From SZUA-36 sp963704855 (GTDB lineage: Bacteria > Pseudomonadota > Gammaproteobacteria > Xanthomonadales > SZUA-36): a stretch of 64,000 nt of DNA. How positions within the stretch are numbered: position 1 is the first letter of the stretch; each line of letters starts with the position of its first letter. Position numbers and translations under genes: made by a program. A model generated the notes under the pieces. It was given only the letters and a program-made list of their open reading frames with translations, made no database searches and was not told the origin of the DNA. Shown piece after piece: positions 52,629 through 62,365 of this stretch. The stretch lies in NCBI GenBank assembly GCA_963704855.1, contig CAVPHY010000028.1:744001-808000 (forward strand), read 5' to 3'.

Positions 52629-53677
52629 GGCGTTTCTCCTCTCCGGGTATCGAGGTTAAGCAGCGGCAGAATTCCCTGCGACTGTTCATCCACGATGATC
52701 TTGGAACGTATTCCGGGCAGTATTTCCTGCATGGTCTCGATGTAAATACGGCGTCGTGTCACCTCCGGCGCCTTGCTGTACTCCGTAAACAGGGCGTTGA
52801 AGCGGCTGGCGTCACCTTCCGCTTCGTTGATTCTCTTGAGCCGGTAACCGTCAGCCTCGCGGATACGCTGGTCCTTTTCGCCCTCGGCCAATGGGATGAC
52901 CTTGTTGTAATCTCGACGGGCCTCGTTGATCAGCTTTTCCTTTTCCTGTTGTGCCTGGTTAACCTCGTTGAAAGATTCCTGCACAGGCCCTGGCGGATTG
53001 ATGTTCTTTAACTGTACCTGGTCGATGCTGATGCCCATTTCATATTTGCTGGCGAGCGCCTGCATCTTGGTCAACGCCTCGTTTTCGATTTCCTGGCGTC
53101 CGATCGTGATCACTTCATCCACGGTGCGGTCGCCGACGACCTCGCGCATGACTGACTCCGAAACATGCCGCAGGGTACCGCGTGGCTGACGGACCTCGAA
53201 CAGGAACTTGAAGGGATCAGAAACGCGGTACTGAACCACCCATTCCACCAGCGCAGAGTTCAGGTCACCCGTGACCATTTCCGTCTCGAGTCGTCCGTCC
53301 CGGGGGCTCTGGAACGGATCCTGCGCGCCTGGTGTGGCAAATCCGAATTCCTGCTTCAGCTGCCTTTTGACCGGGACGGTCGACGCCACATCGATACCGA
53401 ATGGCAATTTGAAATGCAGCCCCGGCGGGACTTCCTTCAGGTACTTGCCGAAGCGCTGGATTACGGCCACCGAGTCACTGGGTACAGTGTAGTATGCGGT
53501 CCATGCCGCCAGCGCAACCAGCGCCAAGATTGCAAAGCCGACCGGTCCACGACGTGAACCTCCGCCAGGCAGCATTCGTTTAAAGCGCGCCTGTCCTTTC
53601 GCCAGCAACGCTTCCAGGTCAGGTGGTGCTCCGTTTCCTTGCCAGCCGCCACGGCCATTATTTTTTTGCCAGGACAT
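52625..53677 (-). CDS. hflK: HflK, SPFH-domain membrane protease modulator
   Basis: The 350-residue protein has the Gly-rich cytoplasmic N-terminus (SWQKNNGRGGWQGNGAPPDL), a membrane helix (VGFAILALVALAAWTAYYTV) and an SPFH domain with VPPGLHFKLPFGIDVASTVP, QYRVSDPFKFLFEVRQPRGT and INPPGPVQESFNEVNQAQQE, a segment diagnostic for HflK. It assembles with HflC around FtsH. An AGAGG site precedes the ATG. The gene pair is a compact two-gene operon. Confidence 0.92.
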   Translation of the reverse strand: MSWQKNNGRGGWQGNGAPPDLEALLAKGQARFKRMLPGGGSRRGPVGFAILALVALAAWTAYYTVPSDSVAVIQRFGKYLKEVPPGLHFKLPFGIDVASTVPVKRQLKQEFGFATPGAQDPFQSPRDGRLETEMVTGDLNSALVEWVVQYRVSDPFKFLFEVRQPRGTLRHVSESVMREVVGDRTVDEVITIGRQEIENEALTKMQALASKYEMGISIDQVQLKNINPPGPVQESFNEVNQAQQEKEKLINEARRDYNKVIPLAEGEKDQRIREADGYRLKRINEAEGDASRFNALFTEYSKAPEVTRRRIYIETMQEILPGIRSKIIVDEQSQGILPLLNLDTRRGETP

Positions 53678-53798
53678 TGATCAACCTCTCATGTGTTCGA
53701 TTACCGGGCACATTGTATACCCTTGTGAAATAAATGCTTTATAGCCGTCACGTCTGCACGTAGGATTCCAGCCAGAATAATCAGATTACAGGAACATC

Positions 53799-55813
53799 AT
53801 GAAGAAGTATGCACTGTTCGCATGTGTTTTATCGCTCGTCACTTTCGCTGTTGATGCGGACCTGACCCGGCTGATACCCGAATCCGCCATCAGTGCCATC
53901 GCCGAAGAAACCTCCGGTGTTTCGGCCAAGCGCAACCTCGACACGATCACCTTGTACCATCGTACCCGGGCCAGTTCGCAGTTCCGCCAGGCCGCGGATC
54001 ATGTGCTGATGCGCTTGCATGAGTATGGTTTTGACAATGCTGAAATTCTTGAATACCCGGCAAATGGCAAAACCCTGTTTGGAACCCAGAAATCACGCCT
54101 CGCCTGGGATGTCGAGTTCGCCGAGTTGTGGGAGCTCGATAGCTCGGGTGAGCGGGTGGAACGCCATGGCAGCTGGGAGGCCATGCCGTTGTCACTGGCG
54201 CAGGACTCCCGTCTCGGCGAAGTACAACGGCCGCAGTGGTCGATATCGGCACCGGCACGTCTCGATGAAGACTATGCGGGTAAAGACAATCAGCGGAAAG
54301 CTGGTACTGACCAGCAGCCAGCCCGAGGCCGTGGTCGAACGTGCCGTGGGTGAGTTGGGTGCGGCGGGCATCATCTCCTATGCCCCCAACCAGAAATCCG
54401 CCTGGTGGAAGGAGGATGACCGCCTGGTCCGCTGGGGTCACATGGGAAGTTTTTCCAAAACCAAGAGTTTTGGATTCATGATCTCGCTGGGTGCTGCGAG
54501 AAAGCTTCAGCAACGCCTTGCCAGCGGCGAAGAGATCATGTTTGCCGCCGAGGTGCGGGCCAGCCAGGAAGTTGGAAAATATTCCTTCGTCACCGCTGTC
54601 ATTCCGGGTAGTGATGCAAGCCAAAAAGAACGAAGAAATCTTATTCACCTGCCATCTTGATCACCCGCGCCCCGGCGCCAATGACAATGCATCCGGCTGC
54701 GTAGCCATACTGGAAGCGGCCAGGACCCTGCAGCGGCTGATCAGCACCGGGCGTTTGCCCGCACCGGCGCGCAGCCTGCGTTTTCTGTGGCCGGCCGAGA
54801 TCGAAGGTTCGTTGATTTACCTCAGTTCACTGAAAGATACCTCGAAGATCAGGGCCAATATCCACCTGGATATGGTCGGTGGCAACCAGCAAACCAAGTC
54901 GGTTTTCAGGGTCTCCGGTGGGCCGATGTCGCTGCCGACGTTCATCGCCGATGTCGCTCACGAAATCGGGCATTTCGTCAATGACCAGACGCTGCGCTAC
55001 GCCTCCGGCGAAGACGTGAGCTACCCGCTGGTCTCCAAAGAGGGCAGCAAAAACCCGCAACTCGCGCAGATGGAGGGCATTGATCTCGGCAGCGACCACC
55101 AGGTCTTCAACGAGAGCAGCTGGGGAATACCGGGGATTTACCTGCATGACTGGCCCGACCGTTATATCCACACGAACTTCGACAGCGCCGCGATGATCGA
55201 CCCGACCAAGCTCAAACGCGCCGCCTTCATCGCCGCTTTGCAGGGCTGGTATTTAGCCAGCTTTGCTGCTGATGATATCGAACCGGTTCTGCACCTGTTA
55301 CGCGCCAACGCCCTGCAGCGTGCACGAGACCGGGTGATCAATATGCCAGCCCTGGAGCCCGCAGACCGGGCATCGGCCGCAGCGGTTCATGCCGTCGTCG
55401 AGCTTGAGAAAGTGAAAAGCATCACGCGGTTTGCCAGCGTGGATGAGGCGCAGATACTTGAAGCCGGGCGTTATATCGGGGCGCTGGCTGAATTGACCAA
55501 AGACTCCGGGGCAGTTAAATCACAGCGTGCGGTTTCGACCCGTGTGTACCAGCGCAACCCGGATATCAAGGGCCCGATGCATGCGTTCGACTATAGCTAT
55601 ATCGAAGATAAGCTGGGTGTCGAGGCAGCGGCGAAGCTTGCGCTGCAGGGCGCTCTCGCCTATGAAGCACTGAACCTGGTCAATGGAATACGCAACGTCA
55701 GTGAGATCCGCGACTGGCTGGTCGCAGAGTTCGCCCCGGCGGTCTACCCGATCGCGCCTGGCGATATCGAGGCTTACCTGTCGGCATTGGAAAGTATCGG
55801 CGTGGTACGTTAG
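53799..55813 (+). pseudogene. M28 family metallopeptidase, exported, several frameshifts
   Basis: A signal peptide (ALFACVLSLVTFAVDA) opens the frame at 53799. From about 54230 the conserved text hops between frames: TTAAVVDIGTGTS, LDEDYAGKD and ISGKLVLTSSQPEAVVERAV, then near 54610 to MQAKKNEEILFTCHLDHPRP. At least four single-base changes are needed. The peptidase core is clear: CHLDHPRPGANDNASG (metal His/Asp), FLWPAEIEGS (metal Glu) and NIHLDMVGGN (metal Asp). GSDHQVFNESSWGIPGIYLH carries the late His. A PA-like insert precedes it and a helical C-terminal part follows. M28 enzymes release N-terminal residues from peptides outside the cytoplasm. Confidence 0.8.
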
Positions 55814-55892
55814 CCCACTCCAGAAGCACAAAGTACGCGTTGCAGCCGACCGCACGATGATTCTGTCTGCCCGGTTGGCACAACGCGCATTA

Positions 55893-58217
55893 CTATTTCA
55901 AATACTCTTCAAAATAATCCGTCATCAGTGTATGCAGGTGCAGTTGCGTGCCTTCGTCTTCCTTGAGGCTGTGACTGCGGTTCGGGTAGGACATCAGGTC
56001 GAACTGCTTATTGTGTTTCACCAGTTCGTTGATCAGCCGTTCTGAGCCCTGGTAGTGCACGTTGTCATCGCCGGTGCCGTGTATCAGCAGCAGCTTGCCT
56101 TCCAGTTGCGAGGCGAAATTGATCGGTGAACCCTCAAAGTAACCATCTTCATAATCCTCCAGCAAACCCGAGTAACGTTCCTGGTAGATGGAGTCATACA
56201 GACGTTGATCGGGAACCGGCGCCCTCGAGATACCGACATGGTATTGCCCCGGGTAACGGAACATCATGTTGAGGGTCATGGAGCCGCCACCGGAGTGACC
56301 CCAGATACCGACGCGGTCTGCATCGATGTAGTTCCAGCGCTCGATCATTGCTTTCAGGGCATCGGACTGATCCCTGGAACCCAACACACCAACGGCTCCA
56401 TACAACGACCTGCGCCAGGCCTTGCCACGGGGCGCACGACTGCCGCGGTTATCCACGGTCGCGACGATAAAGCCGTGTTGCGTCATCAGCATATGCCACA
56501 GGTGTCTTGCACCGTACCAGTTATCCTGGGCGGTCTGGCCCCAGGGCTCGCCGTAAACGTAATTGATGACCGGGTATTTTTTATCCGGGTCGAATTTGGG
56601 CGGACGCATGATAAAGCCATCCAGCACGAGGCCGTCACGCGCCCTGACCTGGAAGAATTCGTGATCACCCAGGGTGAGCTTGCCAAGTTGGTCGATCAGT
56701 TCCTGGTTATCTTCCACCACCTGTCTGGTTTTGTGGTCGGGCAGCGATACCAGGCGTGTCTGCGGTGGCCGGGTGAACGATGAATGGGTGTGGATAGCCC
56801 AGTTGGCGTCTTCGGATACCTGGTAACTGTTGGTGCCAGCGTATTCCTCGGGGGTTACACGCTGCATATCGCCTGAACCATCCAGGCGGCTGCGGTACAG
56901 GTAGCGTTGCGTGATGTTCTCCGGCGACGCGATGAAATACAGCCAGCCACCGGCCTCATCGATCGCTGCCATTTCCGTGATATCGAATTCACCCGGGGTC
57001 AGGTCGACGATGGATGCACCGTCAAGCGATACCCGGTGGATGTGCCGCCAGCCGCTGCGCTCGGAGATCCAGGCAAAGGCGTTTGCCGATTTGAGCCATT
57101 TGACATCGTCGTAGACTTCGAGAAATTCTGACTCCTGCTCGAGCAGCACCGTGGTTAACTCACCGCTGTCTGCTGCCACCTTGTAAACATGGTTGGTGTC
57201 CTGCTTGCGGTTGAGGTGTTGTACCAGGATGTGGCTGCTGCCGTTGGCCCAGTCCATGCGCGGGATGTACATATCTTTGGCTATACCGGGCAATTTCGCC
57301 CAAACCGTTTGCCCGCTTGCCAGTGAAACCACGCCGACGCGCGCCGCTGAGTTCTCCTCGCCCACCTTGGGGTAGGGGAAGCGGGTCACCACCGGGTAGA
57401 GCCCGTCGGTGTTGTTGATCATCATGAAATCCTGGGCGGCGCTGGTATCAAGCTGCCAGTAGGCGATTTTTTTACCATCGGGGCTCCAGCGGAAGCCGTC
57501 TTTTGCGTGGAATTCCTCTTCATAGACCCAGTCGAACAGACCGTTGATGACAGTGTCCGAGGCATCGCTGGTCAGTTGCCGGATACTGCGGTCTGCGAGC
57601 ATCTGGACATAAATATTATTCTCCCGCACGTAGGCGACGCGGGTGCCATCCGCTGAAAATTTCGCAAATTGCAGCGTGCTTTCCACAGCATCGGAACCAC
57701 CCAGTTGCCAGAGGTCGTTGCTGCCTATATCCAGCAGCCAGTAGTCACCCCGGCTCTTGGTGCGCCACACCTTTTTACTGTTGGTGTAGATCAGCAGTTT
57801 GCTGCGGTCTTCGGACCAGCGGTAATCTTCAACGGTCAACGGCTTTTCAGTATCACCCGGTGCCAATTGCCGGGCCGGGATCAGGATACTGCGCTGTAGT
57901 GTTTCGGGATTATAGAAAACGATGTCTTCAGGCCACTTGATGATCTCACCTTCTTCATCGCGCTCGGGTGTAACATCGGTGTATTCCGCAATCGTCTCGA
58001 GCGCGGTATAACCACTGCCATCTTCCAGCCAGCGGATTTGCCCTGGTTCTTTTGGGTCGTAATCGTGGTTTTTGAATATCGCTTCGAGGGTCAGCATGTG
58101 TTCGGTCTCAGGAAGTGTGGTCTGGTCAGAATGGGTTTGCGCAGTGCACGCAACGGCAAGCAGCGTGACCAGCAGGATCGTGTGGCACGGAGTTCGGTAA
58201 CGGGTTCCATAGGCCAA
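55893..58217 (-). CDS. dipeptidyl peptidase IV (S9B), lipoprotein
   Basis: The 774-residue product starts with TTG at 58217, with GGAG 7 bases upstream. Its lipoprotein signal ends LLAVAC. The beta-propeller contains GLFDWVYEEEFHAKDGFRWS, the double-Glu motif that binds the substrate amino-terminus and marks S9B enzymes. The hydrolase domain has GIWGHSGGGSMTLNMM (Ser), GTGDDNVHYQGSERL (Asp) and YPNRSHSLKE (His). It removes X-Pro dipeptides, probably facing the periplasm or cell surface. It is divergent from the HMG-CoA reductase gene with about 150 bases between starts. Confidence 0.93.
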   Translation of the reverse strand: MAYGTRYRTPCHTILLVTLLAVACTAQTHSDQTTLPETEHMLTLEAIFKNHDYDPKEPGQIRWLEDGSGYTALETIAEYTDVTPERDEEGEIIKWPEDIVFYNPETLQRSILIPARQLAPGDTEKPLTVEDYRWSEDRSKLLIYTNSKKVWRTKSRGDYWLLDIGSNDLWQLGGSDAVESTLQFAKFSADGTRVAYVRENNIYVQMLADRSIRQLTSDASDTVINGLFDWVYEEEFHAKDGFRWSPDGKKIAYWQLDTSAAQDFMMINNTDGLYPVVTRFPYPKVGEENSAARVGVVSLASGQTVWAKLPGIAKDMYIPRMDWANGSSHILVQHLNRKQDTNHVYKVAADSGELTTVLLEQESEFLEVYDDVKWLKSANAFAWISERSGWRHIHRVSLDGASIVDLTPGEFDITEMAAIDEAGGWLYFIASPENITQRYLYRSRLDGSGDMQRVTPEEYAGTNSYQVSEDANWAIHTHSSFTRPPQTRLVSLPDHKTRQVVEDNQELIDQLGKLTLGDHEFFQVRARDGLVLDGFIMRPPKFDPDKKYPVINYVYGEPWGQTAQDNWYGARHLWHMLMTQHGFIVATVDNRGSRAPRGKAWRRSLYGAVGVLGSRDQSDALKAMIERWNYIDADRVGIWGHSGGGSMTLNMMFRYPGQYHVGISRAPVPDQRLYDSIYQERYSGLLEDYEDGYFEGSPINFASQLEGKLLLIHGTGDDNVHYQGSERLINELVKHNKQFDLMSYPNRSHSLKEDEGTQLHLHTLMTDYFEEYLK

Positions 58218-58368
58218 TTGAATTCTCCAGGTCGGGATGTAGCGCGAGCAATGGGCATCATTGTGTTCGAACGGGTGATTAGAAACAACCGCCTTGCGTC
58301 AGGTCAATTCCTGAGCAGTATTCCGCGTGATAAACTTAATGGATAGGCATGATAGCAGGAGTCCTATA

Positions 58369-59934
58369 ATGCAATCCCTCCCTCAATCCTTACTTGGCAA
58401 ATTATACAACCGTACCAGCCTGAGAAATGAAGATGGCCGTGTCCGGTTCTCCGTAAAAAACCGCCTCAGCCCATCCGTGCTCAGCGAAATTTCACAAATC
58501 GCGATTAACGGTCAATCGGTAGCGCATGACCGGATTTGGCTATCTGTCGAAACGAGTGAAACCATACCGCTCAGCAATATCAAGCCGGAAAGTCCACTGG
58601 ATTTTCCACTGGGTGTCCTGGTGAATTTTTACCTCGACATCGATCCGCTCGATGAAGGTCAACACGAACTCAACCTGGTAATGGAAACCACGCCATTCGG
58701 CCGCATCAGCGTTGAAGTGCAGGATGCCCTCAAGACCGGCCAGGTCTCGCCCGGAGCGGTGCCACGCGATCCTTCCGATGACTACAGCGATGAAATCATC
58801 CAGGCGCGCCAGGCGTTCATCCGGGAGAAGACCGGCGCAGAGCTAAAACATATTGCCGGCTACTCCTTCGATCCTCACGTGACACGCGGAAACATCGAGC
58901 ACTTCACCGGTGTCGCGCAGGTGCCGATGGGTTTTGCCGGCCCGTTACTGGTGCACGGTGAGCACGCGCAGGGTGAGTTCTATGTGCCGCTCGCCTGCAG
59001 CGAAGGCACGCTGGTGGCTTCCTATAACCGCGGGATGAAAGTGCTGCACCGTAGCGGCGGTATCAAGTGCGCGGTGGTCGGCGATAATATGCAACGCGCG
59101 CCCGTATTTGTTTTCGATGATGCGATATCAGCGCGCCGCTTCTCGGAATGGATCAGGGAGAAAACCGGCGAGATCATGGCTGCGGCGGAAGCCACCGACC
59201 CGTTCGTCAAGCTGGATTACATCGATCACTATCTCGCCGCCAAATTCGTCTACCTGCGTTTCAACTACAAGACCGGTGACGCAGCCGGTATGAACATGGT
59301 CGGCAAGGCGACCTTTGCGGCCTGTAACTGGATACTGGAAAACTGCGGCCGGGTGGAAATCAAGCGCTTCTTCCTCGAATCCAATTTCGCCACCGACAAG
59401 AAAGCCTCGATGATCAACATGATGAAAACCCGTGGCAAGCGCGTGGTCGCCGAGGCGGTGGTCAAACGCGATGTCCTGCTGGAGATCATGGATGCCGAAA
59501 CCGAGGCGCTCTACTACCACGGCAAGGTCGCCAATATCGGCACCATGCTATCCGGTGCGAATAACAATGGTTGCCATGCAGCCAATGCAATCACTGCCAT
59601 GTTCCTGGCAACCGGGCAGGACGTTGCCAATGTTTCTGAATCCTCGATGGGGTTGCTGTATTCGGAACTGACGCCCGAGCATGACCTGTATATTTCGATC
59701 ACACTGCCTTCACTGATCGTCGCAACCTGTGGCGGCGGGACCGGTCTCCCCACCCAGAGGGAAGCGCTGCAGGCCATGGGTTGTGATGGTGTGGGTAAGG
59801 TCAACAAGTTCGCGGAAATTGTCGCGGCGACGGTGTTGGCGGGCGAAGTTTCTCTGGCCGCTGCTATTTCATCGCTGGACTGGGTTTCAAGTCACGACCA
59901 GTATGGCCGAAACGACCCCGGGGCAAACACCTAG
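58369..59934 (+). CDS. HMG-CoA reductase with N-terminal accessory domain
   Basis: The start at 58369 is chosen for its AGGAGT site 6 bases upstream (521 residues). Residues about 1-140 form a separate, beta-rich domain (FSVKNRLSPSVLSEISQIAI, PLGVLVNFYLDIDPLDEGQH) that I do not recognise. The reductase follows: IEHFTGVAQVPMGFAGPLLV, PLACSEGTLVASYNRG (catalytic Glu), GDAAGMNMVGKATF, GQDVANVSESS, LPSLIVATCGGGTGLPTQRE. SSHDQYGRN near the end supplies the His equivalent to the class I S-H-M motif. It makes mevalonate from HMG-CoA with NAD(P)H. No other mevalonate gene is nearby. Confidence 0.88.
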   Translation: MQSLPQSLLGKLYNRTSLRNEDGRVRFSVKNRLSPSVLSEISQIAINGQSVAHDRIWLSVETSETIPLSNIKPESPLDFPLGVLVNFYLDIDPLDEGQHELNLVMETTPFGRISVEVQDALKTGQVSPGAVPRDPSDDYSDEIIQARQAFIREKTGAELKHIAGYSFDPHVTRGNIEHFTGVAQVPMGFAGPLLVHGEHAQGEFYVPLACSEGTLVASYNRGMKVLHRSGGIKCAVVGDNMQRAPVFVFDDAISARRFSEWIREKTGEIMAAAEATDPFVKLDYIDHYLAAKFVYLRFNYKTGDAAGMNMVGKATFAACNWILENCGRVEIKRFFLESNFATDKKASMINMMKTRGKRVVAEAVVKRDVLLEIMDAETEALYYHGKVANIGTMLSGANNNGCHAANAITAMFLATGQDVANVSESSMGLLYSELTPEHDLYISITLPSLIVATCGGGTGLPTQREALQAMGCDGVGKVNKFAEIVAATVLAGEVSLAAAISSLDWVSSHDQYGRNDPGANT

Positions 59935-59943
59935 CGCTTGCGG

Positions 59944-61206
59944 CTATTTCCAGAATTGATAAAGTTCTTCCAGGGATTCCCGGTCCTTCAATATTTCGAA
60001 TTGGCGGCCATCGTCCCGGTACCCCAGGACCTTGGGGATTTGCCTGCTTGTATAGCGTGACCACATGCTCAGCGTGTAGCCGCCGGTATCGTGGATCATC
60101 AGAAAGTCACCCTCTTCGATTCTTGCAAGCCGGATGTCGCGCGCAATGATGTCTGCGCCGAAACAAAGTGGCCCGGCAATCGTGTATTCGCTCGTTTCAT
60201 CCATTGGTTTGAGCCGGCCGCCTGAATCAGCCACCGAGATATCGTGGTGCCAGAATTCAGGCTGGTAGCAACGACGCAGGAACTGGTCAGCGCCGACGTG
60301 GATCATCGCGGTGTTGACACCGGAATACGCTTTCACGTATTCAACACGCGACGCCGTCCACCCGGTGTTGACATGGATATAGCGTCCGAACTCGGTGATC
60401 AATGAATACCTGGAACTGAACAACTCCGGGCAATGGGCCTTCAGTTCATTGACATAGCTTTGCATCGAAACTGCAGGCTGGTTTTTATCGTACTCGACCG
60501 GCAGTCCGCCTCCGATATCAATCCACTGAATCGTGCCGGGGAGTTTCTCTACCAGTGCTGTCATTTTTAATGCGGCCTCACGCAATTGGCCGAGTGAGCA
60601 GCCCTGTGAACCCACGTGCATATGAATTCCATTCAGCCAACGGTGATTCTTGTAGAAATTGATAATTTCGTTTTCAAACTCAGTAATGGGGATACCAAAT
60701 TTGGAATATTCCCCGGCGACACTGGTCGTGCTGATCGAGCCGGCGCCCACCTGCGGGTTGACCCTCAAACCGATATTGCTTGCAGATGGTATTTGTCTGC
60801 GAAGCAACTCGATTCTTTCAAGCTCGTTGAACGAATCCGCATTGATATGGATGCCGTTTTTTAACGCAAAGGCAAGTTCATCACGGGTCTTGGCTGGTGA
60901 GTCGAAGACGATTTTTGCCGGTTCATAACCGCTTTTCAGGGCGCAAAAAACTTCGCCGATGGTGGCGGCCTCAACACCGGCGCCCAGTGGCAACAGGGTC
61001 TCCAGGATGGCCGGTAAGGGGTTGGCCTTCGCCGCGATGGCATGCAGCGATGATGCCGGAAACAGGCTTTGCAGGTGTCGCACACGTTCCTCGAGGAACG
61101 ACAGATCCTGGAAAATGACGGCGCTGTCTTCATGCGTTACGTGCTGTCCTGCAATCGCCCTGGATAAGACCTCGCTCATCTGTTGAGCCGTGAGCCGGTT
61201 ATTCAT
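59944..61206 (-). CDS. fold-type III PLP-dependent decarboxylase (ornithine/diaminopimelate decarboxylase family)
   Basis: The 420-residue protein has the alanine-racemase-like barrel with the PLP lysine in HAIAAKANPLPAILETLLPL, the family helix ATIGEVFCALKSGYEPAKIV, GIHMHVGSQGCSL (phosphate/PLP side), WIDIGGGLPVEYD (Gly-rich phosphate loop), and ITEFGRYIHVNTG. AGPLCFGADIIARD corresponds to the P-x-C-x-x-x-D active-site Cys/Asp. The substrate is not defined: a diamino acid or a carboxylated intermediate. Its ATG overlaps the P1-peptidase stop by 8 bases, so the two genes form an operon. Confidence 0.87.
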   Translation of the reverse strand: MNNRLTAQQMSEVLSRAIAGQHVTHEDSAVIFQDLSFLEERVRHLQSLFPASSLHAIAAKANPLPAILETLLPLGAGVEAATIGEVFCALKSGYEPAKIVFDSPAKTRDELAFALKNGIHINADSFNELERIELLRRQIPSASNIGLRVNPQVGAGSISTTSVAGEYSKFGIPITEFENEIINFYKNHRWLNGIHMHVGSQGCSLGQLREAALKMTALVEKLPGTIQWIDIGGGLPVEYDKNQPAVSMQSYVNELKAHCPELFSSRYSLITEFGRYIHVNTGWTASRVEYVKAYSGVNTAMIHVGADQFLRRCYQPEFWHHDISVADSGGRLKPMDETSEYTIAGPLCFGADIIARDIRLARIEEGDFLMIHDTGGYTLSMWSRYTSRQIPKVLGYRDDGRQFEILKDRESLEELYQFWK

Positions 61207-62365
61207 GTTTCGCTTCCTGCCCGTATCGTTGCAGGATTTCGATCACCGACTCGAGCGGGATGGCTTCGAGTTTGCCGCGTGAACTGCTGATGGTGGTTGC
61301 CTTGAGTAGGGCGTTGTAAATGGCTTCCTCGGTGGCCTCGGCGGTTGCGGCAAACAGTGGTGACATCGCCGTATTCACGAGCGACGGAGTGAGCACGGGC
61401 GTATCGCTGTCGCGTGGGCGCCGGGCGGCCGGGGCGGCTGAGAACGCGATAACGTAATCACCGGAGCCATTACTGGCAAAGGAGCCGGTGCGGGCAAGAC
61501 CCATGATCGCACGCTTTGCCATCCGCTCAAGATTGCGGGCCTGCAATGGCGCGTCCGTCGCGACCACGATCATGATCGAGCCATCTTCCTGGTTTTGCTC
61601 ACGCTCACCGCTCTCAACGTCTTTTTTATAAGAGTAATTTCCAAGCTCACGGCCGACCGGTGCGCCGTTGATGCTCAGGACACCGCCGAAATTCGTCTGA
61701 ACCAGCACACCGACTGTGTAACCGCCCAATGATTTTGGCAGCACCCGCGAACTGCTGCCGATACCGCCTTTCCAGCCGAATGCCTGTGTGCCGGTTCCGG
61801 CGCCGACACTGCCTTCTTCGACGGGTCCGCCGCTGGCTTTGGCCAATGCCTCGTAAACCTGTTCACGCTGCACCGGGTTGGCCCACATATTGTTGAGACG
61901 CGCATCGTTGGTCTCACCCACCACCAGGTTGACCGTGTCTTCACCCATACCGGGTTGCTCGTACACCCACTCCTTGAGCGCGTCCGCTGCACTCCAGACA
62001 CACAGTGTGCAAGTCAGCAGGATCGGTGTTTCGATCTCGCCCAGTTCATGCACCTGTGTTGCGCCGATGAGCTTGCCATAGCCATTGCCGACATGGATTG
62101 CAGCCGGAACCGGATGGCTGAACAGGTTGCCCGGTGCCGGGATAATCGCGGTCACGCCGGTACGGATATCATCGCCCCTGATGAGGGTCGAATGCCCCAC
62201 CCTGACGCCTTCCACATCGGTGATGGCATTGTGTTGGCCGGTTGGAAAGATACCGGTCACGACGCCGATGTCACGCGCTCGTGGCCGTTCCTGCGCCGAT
62301 GAGGTGATCGCGATGACCAGCAGGAAGATCACGGTTTGTATGGCAAGGACTGTTTTGCGGTTCAA
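61199..62365 (-). CDS. P1 family peptidase (DmpA/aminopeptidase type), exported
   Basis: A TTG at 62365 with AAGAAGGG upstream is preferred because it gives a clean signal peptide (KTVLAIQTVIFLLVIAITSS); an earlier GTG frame would delay it. The 388-residue protein has the self-cleaving Ntn/P1 fold: NAITDVEGVRVGHSTLIRGD, TGVTAIIPAPGNLFSHPVPA, HELGEIETPILLTCTLCVWS, VVGETNDARLN, and GTQAFGWKGGIGSSSRVLP, whose Ser in the GSSSR block is the nucleophile after cleavage. The family hydrolyses N-terminal residues or beta-peptides. It is the first gene of the operon with the decarboxylase. Confidence 0.88.
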   Translation of the reverse strand: MNRKTVLAIQTVIFLLVIAITSSAQERPRARDIGVVTGIFPTGQHNAITDVEGVRVGHSTLIRGDDIRTGVTAIIPAPGNLFSHPVPAAIHVGNGYGKLIGATQVHELGEIETPILLTCTLCVWSAADALKEWVYEQPGMGEDTVNLVVGETNDARLNNMWANPVQREQVYEALAKASGGPVEEGSVGAGTGTQAFGWKGGIGSSSRVLPKSLGGYTVGVLVQTNFGGVLSINGAPVGRELGNYSYKKDVESGEREQNQEDGSIMIVVATDAPLQARNLERMAKRAIMGLARTGSFASNGSGDYVIAFSAAPAARRPRDSDTPVLTPSLVNTAMSPLFAATAEATEEAIYNALLKATTISSSRGKLEAIPLESVIEILQRYGQEAKHE

